Source of the DNA: Pelomonas sp. Root1217
GTDB taxonomy: Bacteria > Pseudomonadota > Gammaproteobacteria > Burkholderiales > Burkholderiaceae_C
Direction: 5' to 3'
Length of the DNA: 64,000 nt
NCBI RefSeq assembly: GCF_001425705.1
Contig: NZ_LMDC01000028.1
Span: 140,504-204,503, forward strand
This document shows positions 9,087 through 19,247 of the stretch, one piece after another; the first letter of the stretch is position 1; each line of letters starts with the position of its first letter. Below the pieces are notes generated by a model. It searched no databases and had not been told where the DNA came from. It worked only from the letters and a program-made list of their open reading frames with translations. The translations under genes were made by a program, and so were the position numbers.

Positions 9087-10307
9087 TCAGTGAGCGGCCC
9101 ACTGGATGGTCGAAATGTCGACACCATCCTTGTACATATCCCACAGCGGGGACAGCTCGCGCAGCTTGGCCACGCGGTCCGTCAGCACGCTGATGGCGTA
9201 GTCGATCTCTTCTTCGGTCGTGAAGCGGCCGATCGTCATGCGCAGCGAGCTGTGCGCCAGCTCGTCGCTGCGCCCCAGGGCGCGCAGCACATAGCTGGGC
9301 TCGAGGCTGGCCGACGTGCAGGCCGAGCCCGACGACACCGCCAGGCCCTTCACGCCCATGATCAGGGACTCGCCCTCCACATAGTTGAACGAGATGTTCA
9401 GGTTGTGCGGCACGCGGTGCTCGAGGTCACCGTTGATGAAGGTCTGCTCGATGCCGGACAGCCCCTTGATCAGCTTGATGTGCAGCGCGCGGATGCGCTC
9501 GTTCTCGGTACCCATCTCCTCGCGGGCGATGCGAAAGGCCTCGCCCATGCCGACGATCTGGTGCACGGGCAGCGTGCCCGAGCGCATGCCGCGCTCGTGG
9601 CCACCGCCATGCATCTGCGCTTCCAGGCGCACGCGCGGCTTGCGTCGCACGTACAGCGCGCCGATGCCCTTGGGGCCGTAGCTCTTGTGCGAGGCCAGGC
9701 TCATCAGGTCGATGGGCAGCTTGGCCATGTCGATCTGGACCTTGCCGGTGGCCTGGGCCGCATCGACGTGGAAGATGACGCCGCGCTCACGGCATAGGTT
9801 GCCCAACGCGACCACGTCCTGGATGACGCCGATCTCGTTGTTGACGAACATGACCGAGGCCAGGATGGTGTCCGGGCGCAGCGCGGCCCTGAACACTTCC
9901 AGGTCCAGCAGGCCGTTTTCCTGCACGTCGAGATAGGTCACCTCGAAGCCCTGGCGCTCCAGCTCACGCATGGTGTCGAGCACAGCCTTGTGCTCGGTCT
10001 TCACCGTGATCAGGTGCTTGCCGCGCGTCTTGTAGAACTGGGCGGCGCCCTTGAGTGCCAGGTTGTTGGACTCCGTGGCGCCGGACGTCCAGACGATCTC
10101 ACGTGGGTCAGCCCCGATCAGCTCGGCGACCTGCACACGCGCCTTCTCGACTGCCTCTTCCGCTTCCCAGCCCCAGGCGTGGCTGCGTGAAGCCGGGTTG
10201 CCGAAGTGTTCGCGCAACCAGGGAATCATCGCGTCCACCACGCGGGGATCGCACGGCGTCGTCGCGCCGTAGTCGAGGTAGATCGGGAAGTGCGGGGTCA
10301 TGTCCAT
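9087..10307 (-). CDS. iscS: Cysteine desulfurase IscS
   Basis: PLP-dependent enzyme that converts cysteine to alanine and passes persulfide sulfur to IscU, ThiI and TusA. The start of the fold reads [11 protein letters not shown]; the PLP lysine lies in [12 protein letters not shown], and the catalytic loop cysteine in [15 protein letters not shown]. Length is 406 residues from the ATG at 10307, which has AGAAG seven bases upstream; a second ATG at 10301 is also possible. It lies 28 bases after iscR and 19 bases before iscU. Confidence 0.98.
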   Translation of the reverse strand: MDMTPHFPIYLDYGATTPCDPRVVDAMIPWLREHFGNPASRSHAWGWEAEEAVEKARVQVAELIGADPREIVWTSGATESNNLALKGAAQFYKTRGKHLITVKTEHKAVLDTMRELERQGFEVTYLDVQENGLLDLEVFRAALRPDTILASVMFVNNEIGVIQDVVALGNLCRERGVIFHVDAAQATGKVQIDMAKLPIDLMSLASHKSYGPKGIGALYVRRKPRVRLEAQMHGGGHERGMRSGTLPVHQIVGMGEAFRIAREEMGTENERIRALHIKLIKGLSGIEQTFINGDLEHRVPHNLNISFNYVEGESLIMGVKGLAVSSGSACTSASLEPSYVLRALGRSDELAHSSLRMTIGRFTTEEEIDYAISVLTDRVAKLRELSPLWDMYKDGVDISTIQWAAH

Positions 10308-10335
10308 GGAACGACTTCTTTTGAGTTCTTCTGAC

Positions 10336-10869
10336 TTACTTGCTGAACGCGCCACCCAGGGCGAAGACCGAGTTCGGCGCCGTCACGCGGATGGGCTTGA
10401 GCACCGGCTGGCTGGAGATGGCCCGCTTGACCGGCGCCGCCTCGACCTCGAAGCCCTTGGCCAGTTGTTCGTCGGCCAGCTTGCGCAGGGAGACGGAATC
10501 GAGGTACTCGATCATCTTGGCGTTCAGGTTGGTCCAGAGTTCATGAGTGATGCAGCGGCCGCTGTCCTCGCCCATGCAGTTTTCCTTGCCGCCGCAGCCG
10601 GTGGCGTCGAGCGCCTCGTCCACGGCGACGATGATGTCCGCGACGGTGATGTCCTCAGCCTTGCGGCCCAGCGAGTAACCGCCACCCGGGCCGCGGGTGC
10701 TTTCCACCAGTTCATGGCGGCGCAGCTTGCCGAAGAGCTGCTCCAGGTAGGAGAGCGAAATCTGCTGCCGTTGGCTGATCGCCGCCAGGGCCACGGGGCC
10801 CGTATTCTCGCGCAGCGCCAAGTCCAGCATCGCGGTGACTGCAAACCGGCCTTTGGTAGTGAGACGCAT
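10336..10869 (-). CDS. iscR: Fe-S cluster-sensing transcriptional regulator IscR
   Basis: Rrf2-family regulator, 177 residues, with an N-terminal winged helix ([18 protein letters not shown]). The cluster ligands appear as three cysteines in [15 protein letters not shown] (about 92-106), the spacing typical of IscR. With a 2Fe-2S cluster IscR represses its own operon; the apo form regulates other promoters. It is first in the operon, as usual. AAGGAG precedes the ATG. The leader upstream carries several palindromes, listed separately, that are plausible operators. Confidence 0.98.
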   Translation of the reverse strand: MRLTTKGRFAVTAMLDLALRENTGPVALAAISQRQQISLSYLEQLFGKLRRHELVESTRGPGGGYSLGRKAEDITVADIIVAVDEALDATGCGGKENCMGEDSGRCITHELWTNLNAKMIEYLDSVSLRKLADEQLAKGFEVEAAPVKRAISSQPVLKPIRVTAPNSVFALGGAFSK

Positions 10870-10900
10870 AAAAACTCCTTAGCGAGTGGCACGACCAGGA

Positions 10901-10975
10901 TTTGTCCTGGACAAACGATTTCGGGTTAACCCGGGCACTCCTGGACAATACCCGAGCGAATCATTTCCGATGATT
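10901..10975 (-). promoter_or_regulatory. Palindrome-rich iscR leader/operator region
   Basis: Three inverted repeats lie 30-105 bases upstream of iscR: TTTGTCC-T-GGACAAA (10901-10915), the perfect 12-mer CGGGTTAACCCG (10922-10933) and AATCAT-N5-ATGATT (10959-10975). In addition TCCTGGACAA occurs twice as a direct repeat (10905-10914 and 10939-10948). The positions suit repressor binding. None is a clean match to the E. coli type 1 IscR consensus, so which protein binds is unknown. Confidence 0.5.
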
Positions 10976-11054
10976 TTACTCGACTACTCCGCCACGTCCT
11001 ATGGCCGTGAGGTATCCCTAGGTTTCGGCAGGTTTTTGCTGCGCCGCAGTACTC

Positions 11055-13184
11055 TCAACGAGGCGAACCCGCCTTTCGGGCACTGTCCAGGGGCACGATG
11101 TTGTCGTGCACGCGCGCGCCAAAGGCCTGTTCCCGCAGTTGCCCCAGCTGGTCGCGGATGCGGGCCGCCTGTTCGAACTCAAGGTTGCGGGCGTGCTCCA
11201 GCATCTGCTTCTCGAGCTGGGCGATGCGTTTGGCCAGATCCTTCTCCGACATGTCCTCCACCTTGGCCGCTGCCAGCAATTTGGCGTCATCGCGGCCAGA
11301 TTCGGCGGAATAGACGCCGTCGATCAGGTCCTTGATGCGCTTTTGCACGCTGCGCGGCGTGATGCCGTTTTCCTCGTTGAAGGCGATCTGCTTGGCGCGG
11401 CGACGCTCGGTCTCGCTGATGGCCTTGCGCATCGACTCGGTGATGCGGTCGCCGTAGAGGATGGCCTTGCCGTTCAGGTTGCGCGCGGCGCGGCCGATGG
11501 TCTGAATCAGGCTGCGCTCGGCGCGCAGGAAGCCTTCCTTGTCGGCGTCCAGGATGGCCACCAGCGACACCTCGGGAATGTCCAGGCCTTCGCGCAGCAG
11601 GTTGATACCCACCAGCACGTCGAAGGCGCCCAGGCGCAGGTCGCGCAGGATCTCGACGCGCTCCACGGTGTCGATGTCCGAGTGCAGATAGCGCACCTTG
11701 ACGCCGTTGTCGCCCAGGTAGTCGGTCAGCTGCTCGGCCATGCGCTTGGTCAGCGTCGTGATCAGCACACGCTCGCCGACTTCAACACGCAGGCGGATCT
11801 CCTGCAGCACGTCGTCGACCTGGTGCGTGGCGGGACGCACTTCCACCAGGGGATCGACCAGGCCCGTCGGTCGCACCACCTGCTCGACCACCTGGCCGGC
11901 ATTGTCCTGCTCGTACTGCGCGGGCGTGGCCGAAACGAACACAGCCTGGCGCATCTTGCGTTCGAACTCGGCGAACTTCAGCGGCCGGTTGTCCAGCGCC
12001 GACGGCAGGCGAAAGCCGTACTCGACCAGCGTCGTCTTGCGCGCCCGGTCGCCGTTGTACATGCCGCCGAACTGGCCGATCAGCACATGGCTCTCGTCCA
12101 GGAACATGATGGCGTCCTTGGGCAGGTAGTCCACCAGCGTCGGCGGCGGGTCGCCCGGCTGGGCGCCCGACAGATGGCGCGTGTAGTTCTCGATGCCCTT
12201 GCAGTGGCCCACCTCCTGCAACATCTCCAGATCAAACCGTGTGCGCTGCTCGACGCGCTGGGCCTCGACGAGCTTGCCCTCCTTGACGAAGAAGTCGACG
12301 CGCTCGCGCAGCTCCGCCTTGATGGCATCCGTCGCTGCCAGCACCCGGTCCCGCGGCGTCACGTAATGGCTGCTCGGGTAGACCGTGAAGCGCGGGATCT
12401 TCTGGCGGATCTGCCCGGTCAGCGGGTCGAACAGCGACAGGGTCTCTATCTCGTCGTCGAACAGCTCGATGCGGATGGCCAGCTCGGAGTGCTCGGCCGG
12501 GAAGACATCGATGGTGTCGCCCCGCACGCGGAAGTGCCCGCGCACGAACTCCATCTCGTTGCGCGTGTACTGCATGCGGATCAGGTGGGCGATGACGTCG
12601 CGCTGGCCCATCTTGTCGCCGACCCTCAGCGTCATCACCATCTGGTGGTAGTCGCTCGGGTTGCCGATGCCGTAGATGGCCGAGACGGAGGCGACGATCA
12701 CCACGTCGCGCCGCTCCAGCAGGCTTTTGGTGCAGGACAGGCGCAGTTGCTCGATGTGCTCGTTGATCGCGCTGTCCTTCTCGATGAACAGGTCGCGCTG
12801 CGGCACATAGGCCTCAGGCTGGTAGTAGTCGTAGTAGCTGACGAAATACTCGACGGCGTTGTTCGGAAAGAAATCCCGGAACTCGCTGTAGAGCTGCGCC
12901 GCCAGCGTCTTGTTGGGGGCAAAGATGATGGCCGGCCGCCCCAGGCGGGCGATGACATTGGCCATCGTGAAGGTCTTGCCCGAACCCGTCACGCCCAGCA
13001 GCGTCTGGTAGCTCAGGCCGTCGTTGATGCCCTCCACCAGCTGCGCGATGGCGGTCGGCTGATCCCCGGCCGGCGGGAAAGGCTGGAACAGCTGGAACGG
13101 CGAGCCTTCGAAGCTGACGAATTCGCCCTTGCGTTCCTCCGAGTCACTTTCGGAGCCAGGCATGGCGTTCAAGGCTTCTTGCAT
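11055..13184 (-). CDS. uvrB: Excinuclease ABC subunit B
   Basis: UvrB is the damage-verifying helicase-like subunit of nucleotide excision repair. The 709-residue protein has Walker [15 protein letters not shown] near residue 55, the beta-hairpin region with [12 protein letters not shown], helicase motifs such as DESHV and QTIGRAARN, and a C-terminal UVR domain ([22 protein letters not shown] reduced here to its core) that contacts UvrC. The start at 13184 is chosen for AGGGAA seven bases upstream; the frame is open to 13226. It is divergent from the aminotransferase gene. No canonical LexA box (CTGT-N8-ACAG) was seen in the 126-base gap. Confidence 0.97.
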   Translation of the reverse strand: MQEALNAMPGSESDSEERKGEFVSFEGSPFQLFQPFPPAGDQPTAIAQLVEGINDGLSYQTLLGVTGSGKTFTMANVIARLGRPAIIFAPNKTLAAQLYSEFRDFFPNNAVEYFVSYYDYYQPEAYVPQRDLFIEKDSAINEHIEQLRLSCTKSLLERRDVVIVASVSAIYGIGNPSDYHQMVMTLRVGDKMGQRDVIAHLIRMQYTRNEMEFVRGHFRVRGDTIDVFPAEHSELAIRIELFDDEIETLSLFDPLTGQIRQKIPRFTVYPSSHYVTPRDRVLAATDAIKAELRERVDFFVKEGKLVEAQRVEQRTRFDLEMLQEVGHCKGIENYTRHLSGAQPGDPPPTLVDYLPKDAIMFLDESHVLIGQFGGMYNGDRARKTTLVEYGFRLPSALDNRPLKFAEFERKMRQAVFVSATPAQYEQDNAGQVVEQVVRPTGLVDPLVEVRPATHQVDDVLQEIRLRVEVGERVLITTLTKRMAEQLTDYLGDNGVKVRYLHSDIDTVERVEILRDLRLGAFDVLVGINLLREGLDIPEVSLVAILDADKEGFLRAERSLIQTIGRAARNLNGKAILYGDRITESMRKAISETERRRAKQIAFNEENGITPRSVQKRIKDLIDGVYSAESGRDDAKLLAAAKVEDMSEKDLAKRIAQLEKQMLEHARNLEFEQAARIRDQLGQLREQAFGARVHDNIVPLDSARKAGSPR

Positions 13185-13310
13185 GGGGAATTCCCTGGGT
13201 TCGGCGGCAAAATTGCTGCACTGCATGTGCGATGCAGAACCAGTCAGGTTAGCGCAGACCCTGATTCTTCAAGCCTCCCCTACTGCCAACGTCCTTTCAG
13301 GAATCCCGTC

Positions 13311-14498
13311 ATGTCTTTGTTCGCCGATGTCGCCCTTGCCCCCCGTGATCCCATCCTCGGCCTGAACGAGCAGTTCAACGCCGACACCCGCCCCGGCAAG
13401 GTCAACCTCGGCGTCGGCGTCTATTACGACGAGAACGGCAAGCTGCCGCTGCTGAAATGCGTCCGCGAGGCCGAAGCCGCCATGGCTGCCGCGCCCAAGC
13501 CGCGCGGCTACCTGCCGATCGATGGCATCGCCGCCTATGACAAGGCGGTGCAGAAGCTCGTCTTTGGCAGCGAGCTGAAGAACGTCGCCACCGTGCAGGC
13601 CATCGGCGGCACCGGCGCGCTGAAGATCGGCGCCGACTTCCTCAAGCAGCTCAACCCGGCCTCCAAGGTGCTGATCTCCGACCCGAGCTGGGAAAACCAC
13701 CGCGCCCTGTTCACGCAGGCCGGCTTCACGGTCGAGGCCTACCCCTACTACGACGCCGCCAAGAAGGGCATCGACTTCGACGGCATGCTGGCCGCGCTGA
13801 ATGCCGCGCCGGCCGGCACCGTCGTCGTGCTGCACGCCTGCTGCCACAACCCCACCGGCTACGACATCACCGCCGAGCAATGGGCCCAGGTGGTCGCCGC
13901 TGTCAAGACGAAGGGCCTGACGCCCTTCCTGGACATGGCCTACCAGGGCTTCGGCTTCGGCTTGAAGGAAGACGGCGAGGCGGTGCGTCAGTTCATGGCC
14001 GCCGGCGTCGGCTTCTTCGTGTCGACCAGCTTCTCCAAGAGCTTCTCGCTGTACGGCGAGCGCTGCGGCGCGCTGAGCGTCGTCTGCAGCAGCGACGAGG
14101 AAGCCGTGCGCGTGCTGTCGCAGCTGAAGATCATGATCCGCACCAACTATTCCAACCCGCCCACGCATGGTGCCCAGGTCGTCGCCCAGGTGCTGTCCGA
14201 CGACAAGCTGCGCGCGCTTTGGGAGGAGGAACTGGCCGGCATGCGCGTGCGCATCAAGGCCATGCGCGGCGCGCTGGTCGCCGCGCTGAAAGCTGCCGGC
14301 GTGACCCAAGACCTGTCCTTCGTCACTGAGCAACTGGGTATGTTCAGCTACTCGGGCTTGAACGCCACCCAGATGCAGCGTCTGCGCAGCGAGTTCGGCG
14401 TCTATGGCGTGGACTCTGGCCGCATCTGTGTCGCCGCACTGAATGAGGGCAATCTGCCCACCGTCGCCAGCGCGATGGCGGCGGTCATCAAGGGCTGA
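13311..14498 (+). CDS. Aromatic/aspartate aminotransferase, class I
   Basis: A 395-residue PLP enzyme of the AspC/TyrB type that moves amino groups between aspartate or aromatic amino acids and 2-oxoglutarate. The pattern HACCHNPTGYD and the PLP lysine in STSFSKSFSLYGERCG are clear, and the N-terminus (ADVALAPRDPILGLNEQF) is typical of group I-alpha transaminases. The ATG at 13311 has CAGGA upstream. The frame stays open far upstream over antisense uvrB, which is a GC-bias artefact. TyrB versus AspC cannot be settled by eye. Confidence 0.92.
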   Translation: MSLFADVALAPRDPILGLNEQFNADTRPGKVNLGVGVYYDENGKLPLLKCVREAEAAMAAAPKPRGYLPIDGIAAYDKAVQKLVFGSELKNVATVQAIGGTGALKIGADFLKQLNPASKVLISDPSWENHRALFTQAGFTVEAYPYYDAAKKGIDFDGMLAALNAAPAGTVVVLHACCHNPTGYDITAEQWAQVVAAVKTKGLTPFLDMAYQGFGFGLKEDGEAVRQFMAAGVGFFVSTSFSKSFSLYGERCGALSVVCSSDEEAVRVLSQLKIMIRTNYSNPPTHGAQVVAQVLSDDKLRALWEEELAGMRVRIKAMRGALVAALKAAGVTQDLSFVTEQLGMFSYSGLNATQMQRLRSEFGVYGVDSGRICVAALNEGNLPTVASAMAAVIKG

Positions 14499-14629
14499 AA
14501 GCCCTTCAACGCACCAGCCAAGTGCGCAGGATTGGCGGTTTGACCGCCCATCCGATGCTGCAGCGCACAAGGCCGAAAGCGTTTTCTGGCACCATCGGGG
14601 CGTCCCGGCCCCTAGTTCAAGGTTTGCCA

Positions 14630-15949
14630 ATGCTGTATCAGTTCTTCGAAACCCAGCGCGCGCTGCTCAGTCCCTTCTCTGAGTTCGCAGCCGCGTCGGC
14701 CAAGCTCTACAGCCACCCGCTGTCACCGTTCACCCACACGCCGATGGCGCAGCGCCTGTCCGCCGGCCTGGACTTGATGCACCGCCTGGCCAAGGATTAC
14801 GAAAAGCCCGAGTTCGACATCAAGTCCGTGGAAGTCGACGGCGTCGACGTCGCGGTGCAGGAGCTGGTGGCGCTCGAGAAGCCGTTCTGTCGCCTGCTGC
14901 GCTTCAAGCGCTACACCGACGACCTCAAGGTGTTGGCCAAGATGAAGGACCAGCCTACGGTGCTCGTCGTGGCGCCGCTGTCGGGCCACCACAGCACGCT
15001 GCTGCGCGAGACCGTCAAGCAGCTGCTGAAGGACCACAAGGTCTACATCACCGACTGGACCGACGCGCGCATGGTGCCGCTGGAAGTCGGCCCCTTCCAC
15101 CTGGACGACTACATCCACTACGTGCAGGAGTTCATCCGCCACGTCGGCGGCGCCGACAGCCATGTGATCTCCGTCTGCCAGCCCACCGTGCCTGTGCTGG
15201 CTGCCATCTCGCTGATGGCCAGCGCCGGTGAAGCCACGCCGCGCAGCATGACCATGATGGGTGGCCCCATCGACGCCCGCAAGAGCCCGACGGCCGTCAA
15301 CAACCTGGCCATGAACCGCAGCTACAGCTGGTTTGAGAACAACGTCATCTACCGCGTGCCGACCAACTTCCCCGGCGCTGGCCGCGAGGTCTACCCGGGC
15401 TTCCTGCAGCACACCGGCTTCGTGGCGATGAATCCGGACCGCCACCTGTCCTCTCATTACGACTACTTCCTGGACCTGGTGCGCGGCGATGATGACAGCG
15501 CTGAAGCCCACCGCAAGTTCTACGACGAATACAACGCCGTGCTGGACATGCCTGCCGAGTACTACCTCGACACCATCAAGACCGTCTTCCAGGACTTCGC
15601 GCTGGTGAACGGCACCTGGGCAGTCGACGGCCACTTCGTGCGCCCGCAGGACATCAAGACCACCGCGCTGCTGACTGTCGAGGGCGAGCTGGACGACATC
15701 TCTGGCGCCGGTCAGACCAAGGCGGCACACGACATCTGCTCGGGTGTTGCCAAGCAGCACCAGTACCACTACGACGCCATTGGCGCCGGCCATTACGGCA
15801 TCTTCTCGGGCCGCCGCTGGCGCGAGAAGGTCTATCCCGAAGTGCGCGACTTCATCGCCAAATACGAAGCTGCGCCGCTGAAGAAGACCGCCAAGGTGGC
15901 AGTGGCCAAGACCACAGCCAAGCCGGCAGCCCGCAAGCGAAAGGCTTGA
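14630..15949 (+). CDS. phaZ: Intracellular polyhydroxybutyrate depolymerase, Cys-nucleophile type
   Basis: A 439-residue alpha/beta hydrolase of the PHB_depo_C type that mobilises stored poly-3-hydroxybutyrate granules. The lipase-box serine is replaced by cysteine: C183 in [12 protein letters not shown], the same position as the nucleophile of Ralstonia eutropha PhaZ1. A conserved C-terminal His lies in [15 protein letters not shown]. There is no signal peptide, which fits an intracellular enzyme. A basic Lys/Ala-rich tail of about 25 residues ([22 protein letters not shown] in part) may aid granule or nucleic acid contact; that is a guess. The start at 14630 (MLYQFFETQ) matches the family; the frame is open to 14522. 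Confidence 0.93.
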   Translation: MLYQFFETQRALLSPFSEFAAASAKLYSHPLSPFTHTPMAQRLSAGLDLMHRLAKDYEKPEFDIKSVEVDGVDVAVQELVALEKPFCRLLRFKRYTDDLKVLAKMKDQPTVLVVAPLSGHHSTLLRETVKQLLKDHKVYITDWTDARMVPLEVGPFHLDDYIHYVQEFIRHVGGADSHVISVCQPTVPVLAAISLMASAGEATPRSMTMMGGPIDARKSPTAVNNLAMNRSYSWFENNVIYRVPTNFPGAGREVYPGFLQHTGFVAMNPDRHLSSHYDYFLDLVRGDDDSAEAHRKFYDEYNAVLDMPAEYYLDTIKTVFQDFALVNGTWAVDGHFVRPQDIKTTALLTVEGELDDISGAGQTKAAHDICSGVAKQHQYHYDAIGAGHYGIFSGRRWREKVYPEVRDFIAKYEAAPLKKTAKVAVAKTTAKPAARKRKA

Positions 15950-15956
15950 ATCCAGC

Positions 15957-16601
15957 GTGAACCTCGCGGAGCTGATCGACGCCGCACTGCCGCAGACCCA
16001 ATGCACTCGCTGCGGCTACCCGGACTGCCGCCGCTACGCCGACGCCATCACCGCGGGTGAGGCCGAGATCAACCAATGCCCTCCTGGCGGTGCAGAGGGC
16101 ATTGCACGACTCGCCGCGATCACCGGACGCCCTGGCCTGCCATTGAATCCCGTCAACGGCATTGAAGCCACGCGTGGCGTCGCCGTCATCGACGAAGCCT
16201 GGTGCATCGGCTGCACCCTCTGCATCAAGGCCTGCCCGGCCGACTGCATCGTCGGGGCGCCCAAAGCCATGCACGTGATCGTCACTGCTCAGTGCACCGG
16301 CTGCGAACTGTGCGTACCGGCCTGCCCGGTCGACTGCATCTCCATGCCCGAGGTCACCACTGCCACCGGCTGGGCGGCCTGGAGCCCGCCGCAGGCCGCC
16401 GAGGCGCGCGAGCGCTACGCCTTTCGCCAGTTCCGCCGCCATCGCGAAGCCGAAGAGAACGCGGCGCGCCTGGTTGTCAAGGCCGAAGCCAAGCTGGCGG
16501 ACCTGCCGACGGCATCTGCGATCACCGACCCCGCGCAGCTCGACCGCAAGCGCGCGGCCATTGAAGCCGCGCTTGCCCGCGCCAGAGCCAAACGGACATG
16601 A
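15957..16601 (+). CDS. rsxB: RsxB/RnfB-like iron-sulfur protein (soluble, orphan)
   Basis: A 214-residue protein with an N-terminal 4Fe-4S module ([16 protein letters not shown], residues about 16-31, completed by NQCPPGG) and two ferredoxin motifs, [15 protein letters not shown] and [15 protein letters not shown]. The RnfB N-terminal membrane helix is missing and about 60 charged residues are added at the C-terminus. No other rnf/rsx genes are nearby, so it is an orphan electron carrier. It starts with GTG seven bases after the phaZ stop and lies 10 bases before nth, which encodes a 4Fe-4S glycosylase; such rsxB-nth pairs are common in proteobacteria. Confidence 0.88.
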   Translation: MNLAELIDAALPQTQCTRCGYPDCRRYADAITAGEAEINQCPPGGAEGIARLAAITGRPGLPLNPVNGIEATRGVAVIDEAWCIGCTLCIKACPADCIVGAPKAMHVIVTAQCTGCELCVPACPVDCISMPEVTTATGWAAWSPPQAAEARERYAFRQFRRHREAEENAARLVVKAEAKLADLPTASAITDPAQLDRKRAAIEAALARARAKRT

Positions 16602-16611
16602 CAATCGCGGC

Positions 16612-17253
16612 ATGAACGCGAGCCAAGTCGAACGCTTCTTCGCCATCCTCAAGGCTGCCAACCCGGCGCCCCAGACCGAACTGGAGTTCACCAGCGTCTT
16701 CGAGTTGCTGACCGCCGTGCTGCTGTCCGCCCAGGCCACCGACGTTGGTGTCAACAAGGCCACCAGGCGCCTGTTCGCGGTTGCCAACACACCCGCGCAG
16801 ATCCTCGCCCTTGGCCAGGAAGGCCTCGAGTCGTACATCAAGACCATCGGCCTGTACCGCAGCAAGGCCAGGCATCTGCTGCAGACCTGTCGCATGCTGA
16901 TCGACCTGCATGGCGGCGAAGTGCCACGCTCACGCCCCGATCTCGAAGCCTTGCCTGGTGTCGGCCGCAAGACGGCCAACGTCGTGCTCAACGTTGCTTT
17001 TGGCGAGCCGACGATGGCGGTTGACACGCACATCTTCCGCGTCAGCAACCGCACCGGCCTCGCACCAGGCAAGACGCCGCTGGCCGTCGAGCTGGGCTTG
17101 CTGGACCGCGTGCCAACCGACTATCTGGTTGACGCCCATCACTGGCTGATCCTGCACGGCCGCTATGTCTGCCAGGCGCGCAAGCCACTGTGCAATGTTT
17201 GCGCGGTCATCAACGAATGCGACTACGGCCGGAACCTAAAATCCGCCGCCTGA
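16612..17253 (+). CDS. nth: Endonuclease III (DNA glycosylase/AP lyase)
   Basis: Base-excision repair enzyme for oxidised pyrimidines. The 213-residue protein shows the helix-hairpin-helix LPGVGRKTANVV with catalytic Lys120, catalytic Asp138 in AVDTHIFRV, and the C-terminal 4Fe-4S ligands in the C-X6-C-X2-C-X5-C pattern of CQARKPLCNVCAVINEC. These positions match E. coli Nth exactly. The start at 16612 (MNASQVERFF) is taken by comparison with the family; the frame is open upstream inside rsxB. Confidence 0.97.
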   Translation: MNASQVERFFAILKAANPAPQTELEFTSVFELLTAVLLSAQATDVGVNKATRRLFAVANTPAQILALGQEGLESYIKTIGLYRSKARHLLQTCRMLIDLHGGEVPRSRPDLEALPGVGRKTANVVLNVAFGEPTMAVDTHIFRVSNRTGLAPGKTPLAVELGLLDRVPTDYLVDAHHWLILHGRYVCQARKPLCNVCAVINECDYGRNLKSAA

Positions 17254-17266
17254 ACCCTCACACGCC

Positions 17267-17476
17267 ATGGCCCAACTCAGCGACCTCACCGAACGCGTCG
17301 AACGCCTGCTGCTGCGCCACGACGAACTGACCCGAACCAACACCCTGCTGCTCGAGCAGGTGGCGGCCCTCACGCAGGAGCGCGACAGCCTGCGCTCGCG
17401 GCTGAATGCGGCGCGAGCGCGCGTCGACGCGCTGCTGGAGCGCCTGCCCGTCGAGACGCCCAAGGAAGACGCATGA
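17267..17476 (+). CDS. Small coiled-coil protein (ZapB-like, TIGR02449 type)
   Basis: A 69-residue protein that is almost entirely heptad-patterned coiled coil (LTERVERLLLRHDELTRTN, then LEQVAALTQERDSLRSRL). It overlaps zapA by four bases (ATGA). Proteins of this size and place are annotated as ZapB-like or TIGR02449 in beta- and gammaproteobacteria. Co-translation with zapA suggests a role at the Z ring; this is inferred from context. Confidence 0.8.
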   Translation: MAQLSDLTERVERLLLRHDELTRTNTLLLEQVAALTQERDSLRSRLNAARARVDALLERLPVETPKEDA

Positions 17477-17760
17477 AGCAGATGGAAGTGACCATCATGG
17501 GCCAGAGCTATCTGCTCGGCTGCCCCGAAGGCGGCGAGGCTGCATTGAGCTCCGCCGTGGCCCAGGTGGACCGCGAGATGAGCGCCATCCGCGACGCCGG
17601 CAAGGTCAAGGCACGCGAACGCATCGCCGTATTGGCCGCGCTGAACCTGGCCTATCAGCTCGCCGACACCTCGCGTGAGACGCCGGTGTCAACGCCCGAA
17701 ATCGATACCCTCGTCAAGCGCCTGGATGAAGCACTCGGTCACGACGGGCAGCTGCTCTAA
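17473..17760 (+). CDS. zapA: Cell division protein ZapA
   Basis: The 95-residue protein has the ZapA pattern: an N-terminal VTIMGQSYLLGCPEGGE strand-loop followed by a long helix (KARERIAVLAALNLAYQL). ZapA binds and cross-links FtsZ filaments at midcell. Its ATG overlaps the stop of the preceding coiled-coil gene. The 6S RNA gene follows, the same order as in E. coli. Confidence 0.93.
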   Translation: MKQMEVTIMGQSYLLGCPEGGEAALSSAVAQVDREMSAIRDAGKVKARERIAVLAALNLAYQLADTSRETPVSTPEIDTLVKRLDEALGHDGQLL

Positions 17761-17764
17761 GACT

Positions 17765-17770
17765 TAGAAT
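17765..17770 (+). promoter_or_regulatory. -10 element of the 6S RNA promoter
   Basis: TAGAAT sits seven bases before the start of the 6S closing stem. No convincing -35 is visible 16-18 bases upstream, inside the 3' end of zapA. Confidence 0.5.
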
Positions 17771-17776
17771 TCACGC

Positions 17777-17955
17777 CGTCCACCGCTTTCCCCGGGGCTT
17801 TATTTCCTTCATCCGATGCTCTATGAGCAAGGGCTTGGAACATGCCGGACGGGCGTGATCGTCTCGCGTCAGATGAACCCGAAGTCCGGCTGACCTCGCC
17901 CACCTGATTACCCCTGGGTGTTCAGGATCTCGGCCCCCCGGATTGCGGTGGACAC
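17777..17955 (+). ncRNA. ssrS: 6S RNA (regulator of sigma-70 RNA polymerase)
   Basis: The 219-base gap after zapA has no gene but folds like 6S RNA. A perfect closing stem joins GTCCACCGC (17778-17786) to GCGGTGGAC (17945-17953), followed inward by CCCCGGGG against CCCCCCGG, leaving a large asymmetric middle that would form the promoter-like bubble. A TAGAAT at 17765-17770 would be the -10 of its promoter, putting the RNA 5' end at about 17777. Location directly downstream of zapA on the same strand is where ssrS lies in many proteobacteria. Ends are approximate. 6S RNA traps housekeeping RNA polymerase in stationary phase. Confidence 0.85.
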
Positions 17956-17979
17956 CTTCTTCCCGCTTAGCATCAGCTG

Positions 17980-18434
<455 letters not shown>

Positions 18435-18438
<4 letters not shown>

Positions 18439-19247
18439 CAGCCACCCTCGCCGCGGAACTGCTCGCACTCGGCCTCGCGGCTGGCTTCCTCGCGGGATTG
18501 CTCGGCATCGGCGGCGGCATGCTGATGGTGCCCATCCTGACCTTCATCCTGAGCCAGCGCGGCGTCGAGCCGGGCCTGGCGGTCAAGATAGCCATCGCGA
18601 CGTCCATGGCCACCATCATGTTCACGTCGCTGTCCAGCGTGCGCGCCCATCACCAGCGCGGCGCGGTGCGCTGGGATCTCGTCAAGGGCTTGGCGCCCGG
18701 CATCCTCATCGGCGGCCTGCTGGCGGGTGCCGGCCTGTTCGCCCTTCTCAAAGGCGCCTGGCTGGCCTTGGTCTTCGCCGCATTCGTCAGCTTTTCGGGT
18801 TGGCAGATGCTGCGCAACAAGCGCCCGGCGCCCAGCCGGCAGATGCCTGGCACGACCGGCCAGTTCAGTGCGGGCGCGGGAATCGGCCTGCTTTCGGGCA
18901 TGGTGGGGGCTGGTGGCGGCTTTGTCAGCGTGCCCTTCATGGTCTGGTGCAATGTGCCGGTGCACCTCGCCGTCGCGACAAGCGCCGCCCTGGGCTTCCC
19001 GATCGCAGTCGCGAACACGCTTGGCTACGTCATTGGTGGTTGGGGGCTGACGCCAGCCCTGCCGGGATCGGTGGGCTACCTCTATTTGCCAGCGCTGGCG
19101 TTGATTGCCGTGGCCAGCGTGACGATGGCACCGCTCGGCGCACGCGCGGCCCATGCCATGGACGTGGCTCAGCTGAAAAGGGTCTTCGCGATGCTGTTGT
19201 TCGCGCTCGCGGCCTACATGCTCTACAAGGGGCTGTCGGAGCTTTAG
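18435..19247 (+). CDS. TauE/SafE family permease (putative sulfite/organosulfonate exporter)
   Basis: A 270-residue membrane protein with about eight predicted helices in two homologous halves. Each half opens with the family glycine motif: GLLGIGGGMLMVPIL near residue 21 and GMVGAGGGFVSVPFM near residue 156. The family moves sulfite, sulfoacetate or related anions; the substrate is not known here. It is translationally coupled to the EVE gene and its stop overlaps the convergent PAS-GGDEF stop. Confidence 0.88.

Noticed and set aside
10939-10975. Exact IscR type 1 site upstream of iscR
   Set aside because: Only half-site matches (GCTCGGGTAT, AGTCGAGTAA) are seen, without a proper partner half, so no specific IscR site is called.
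13221-13237. CTGCAT-N5-ATGCAG palindrome upstream of uvrB as a LexA box
   Set aside because: The canonical CTGT-N8-ACAG pattern is absent and spacing is wrong, so SOS control is not claimed.
11106-13310. Very long open plus-strand frame running antisense through uvrB into the aminotransferase
   Set aside because: It is only lack of stops opposite a high-GC gene. uvrB is certain, and the aminotransferase has its own ATG and ribosome site at 13311.
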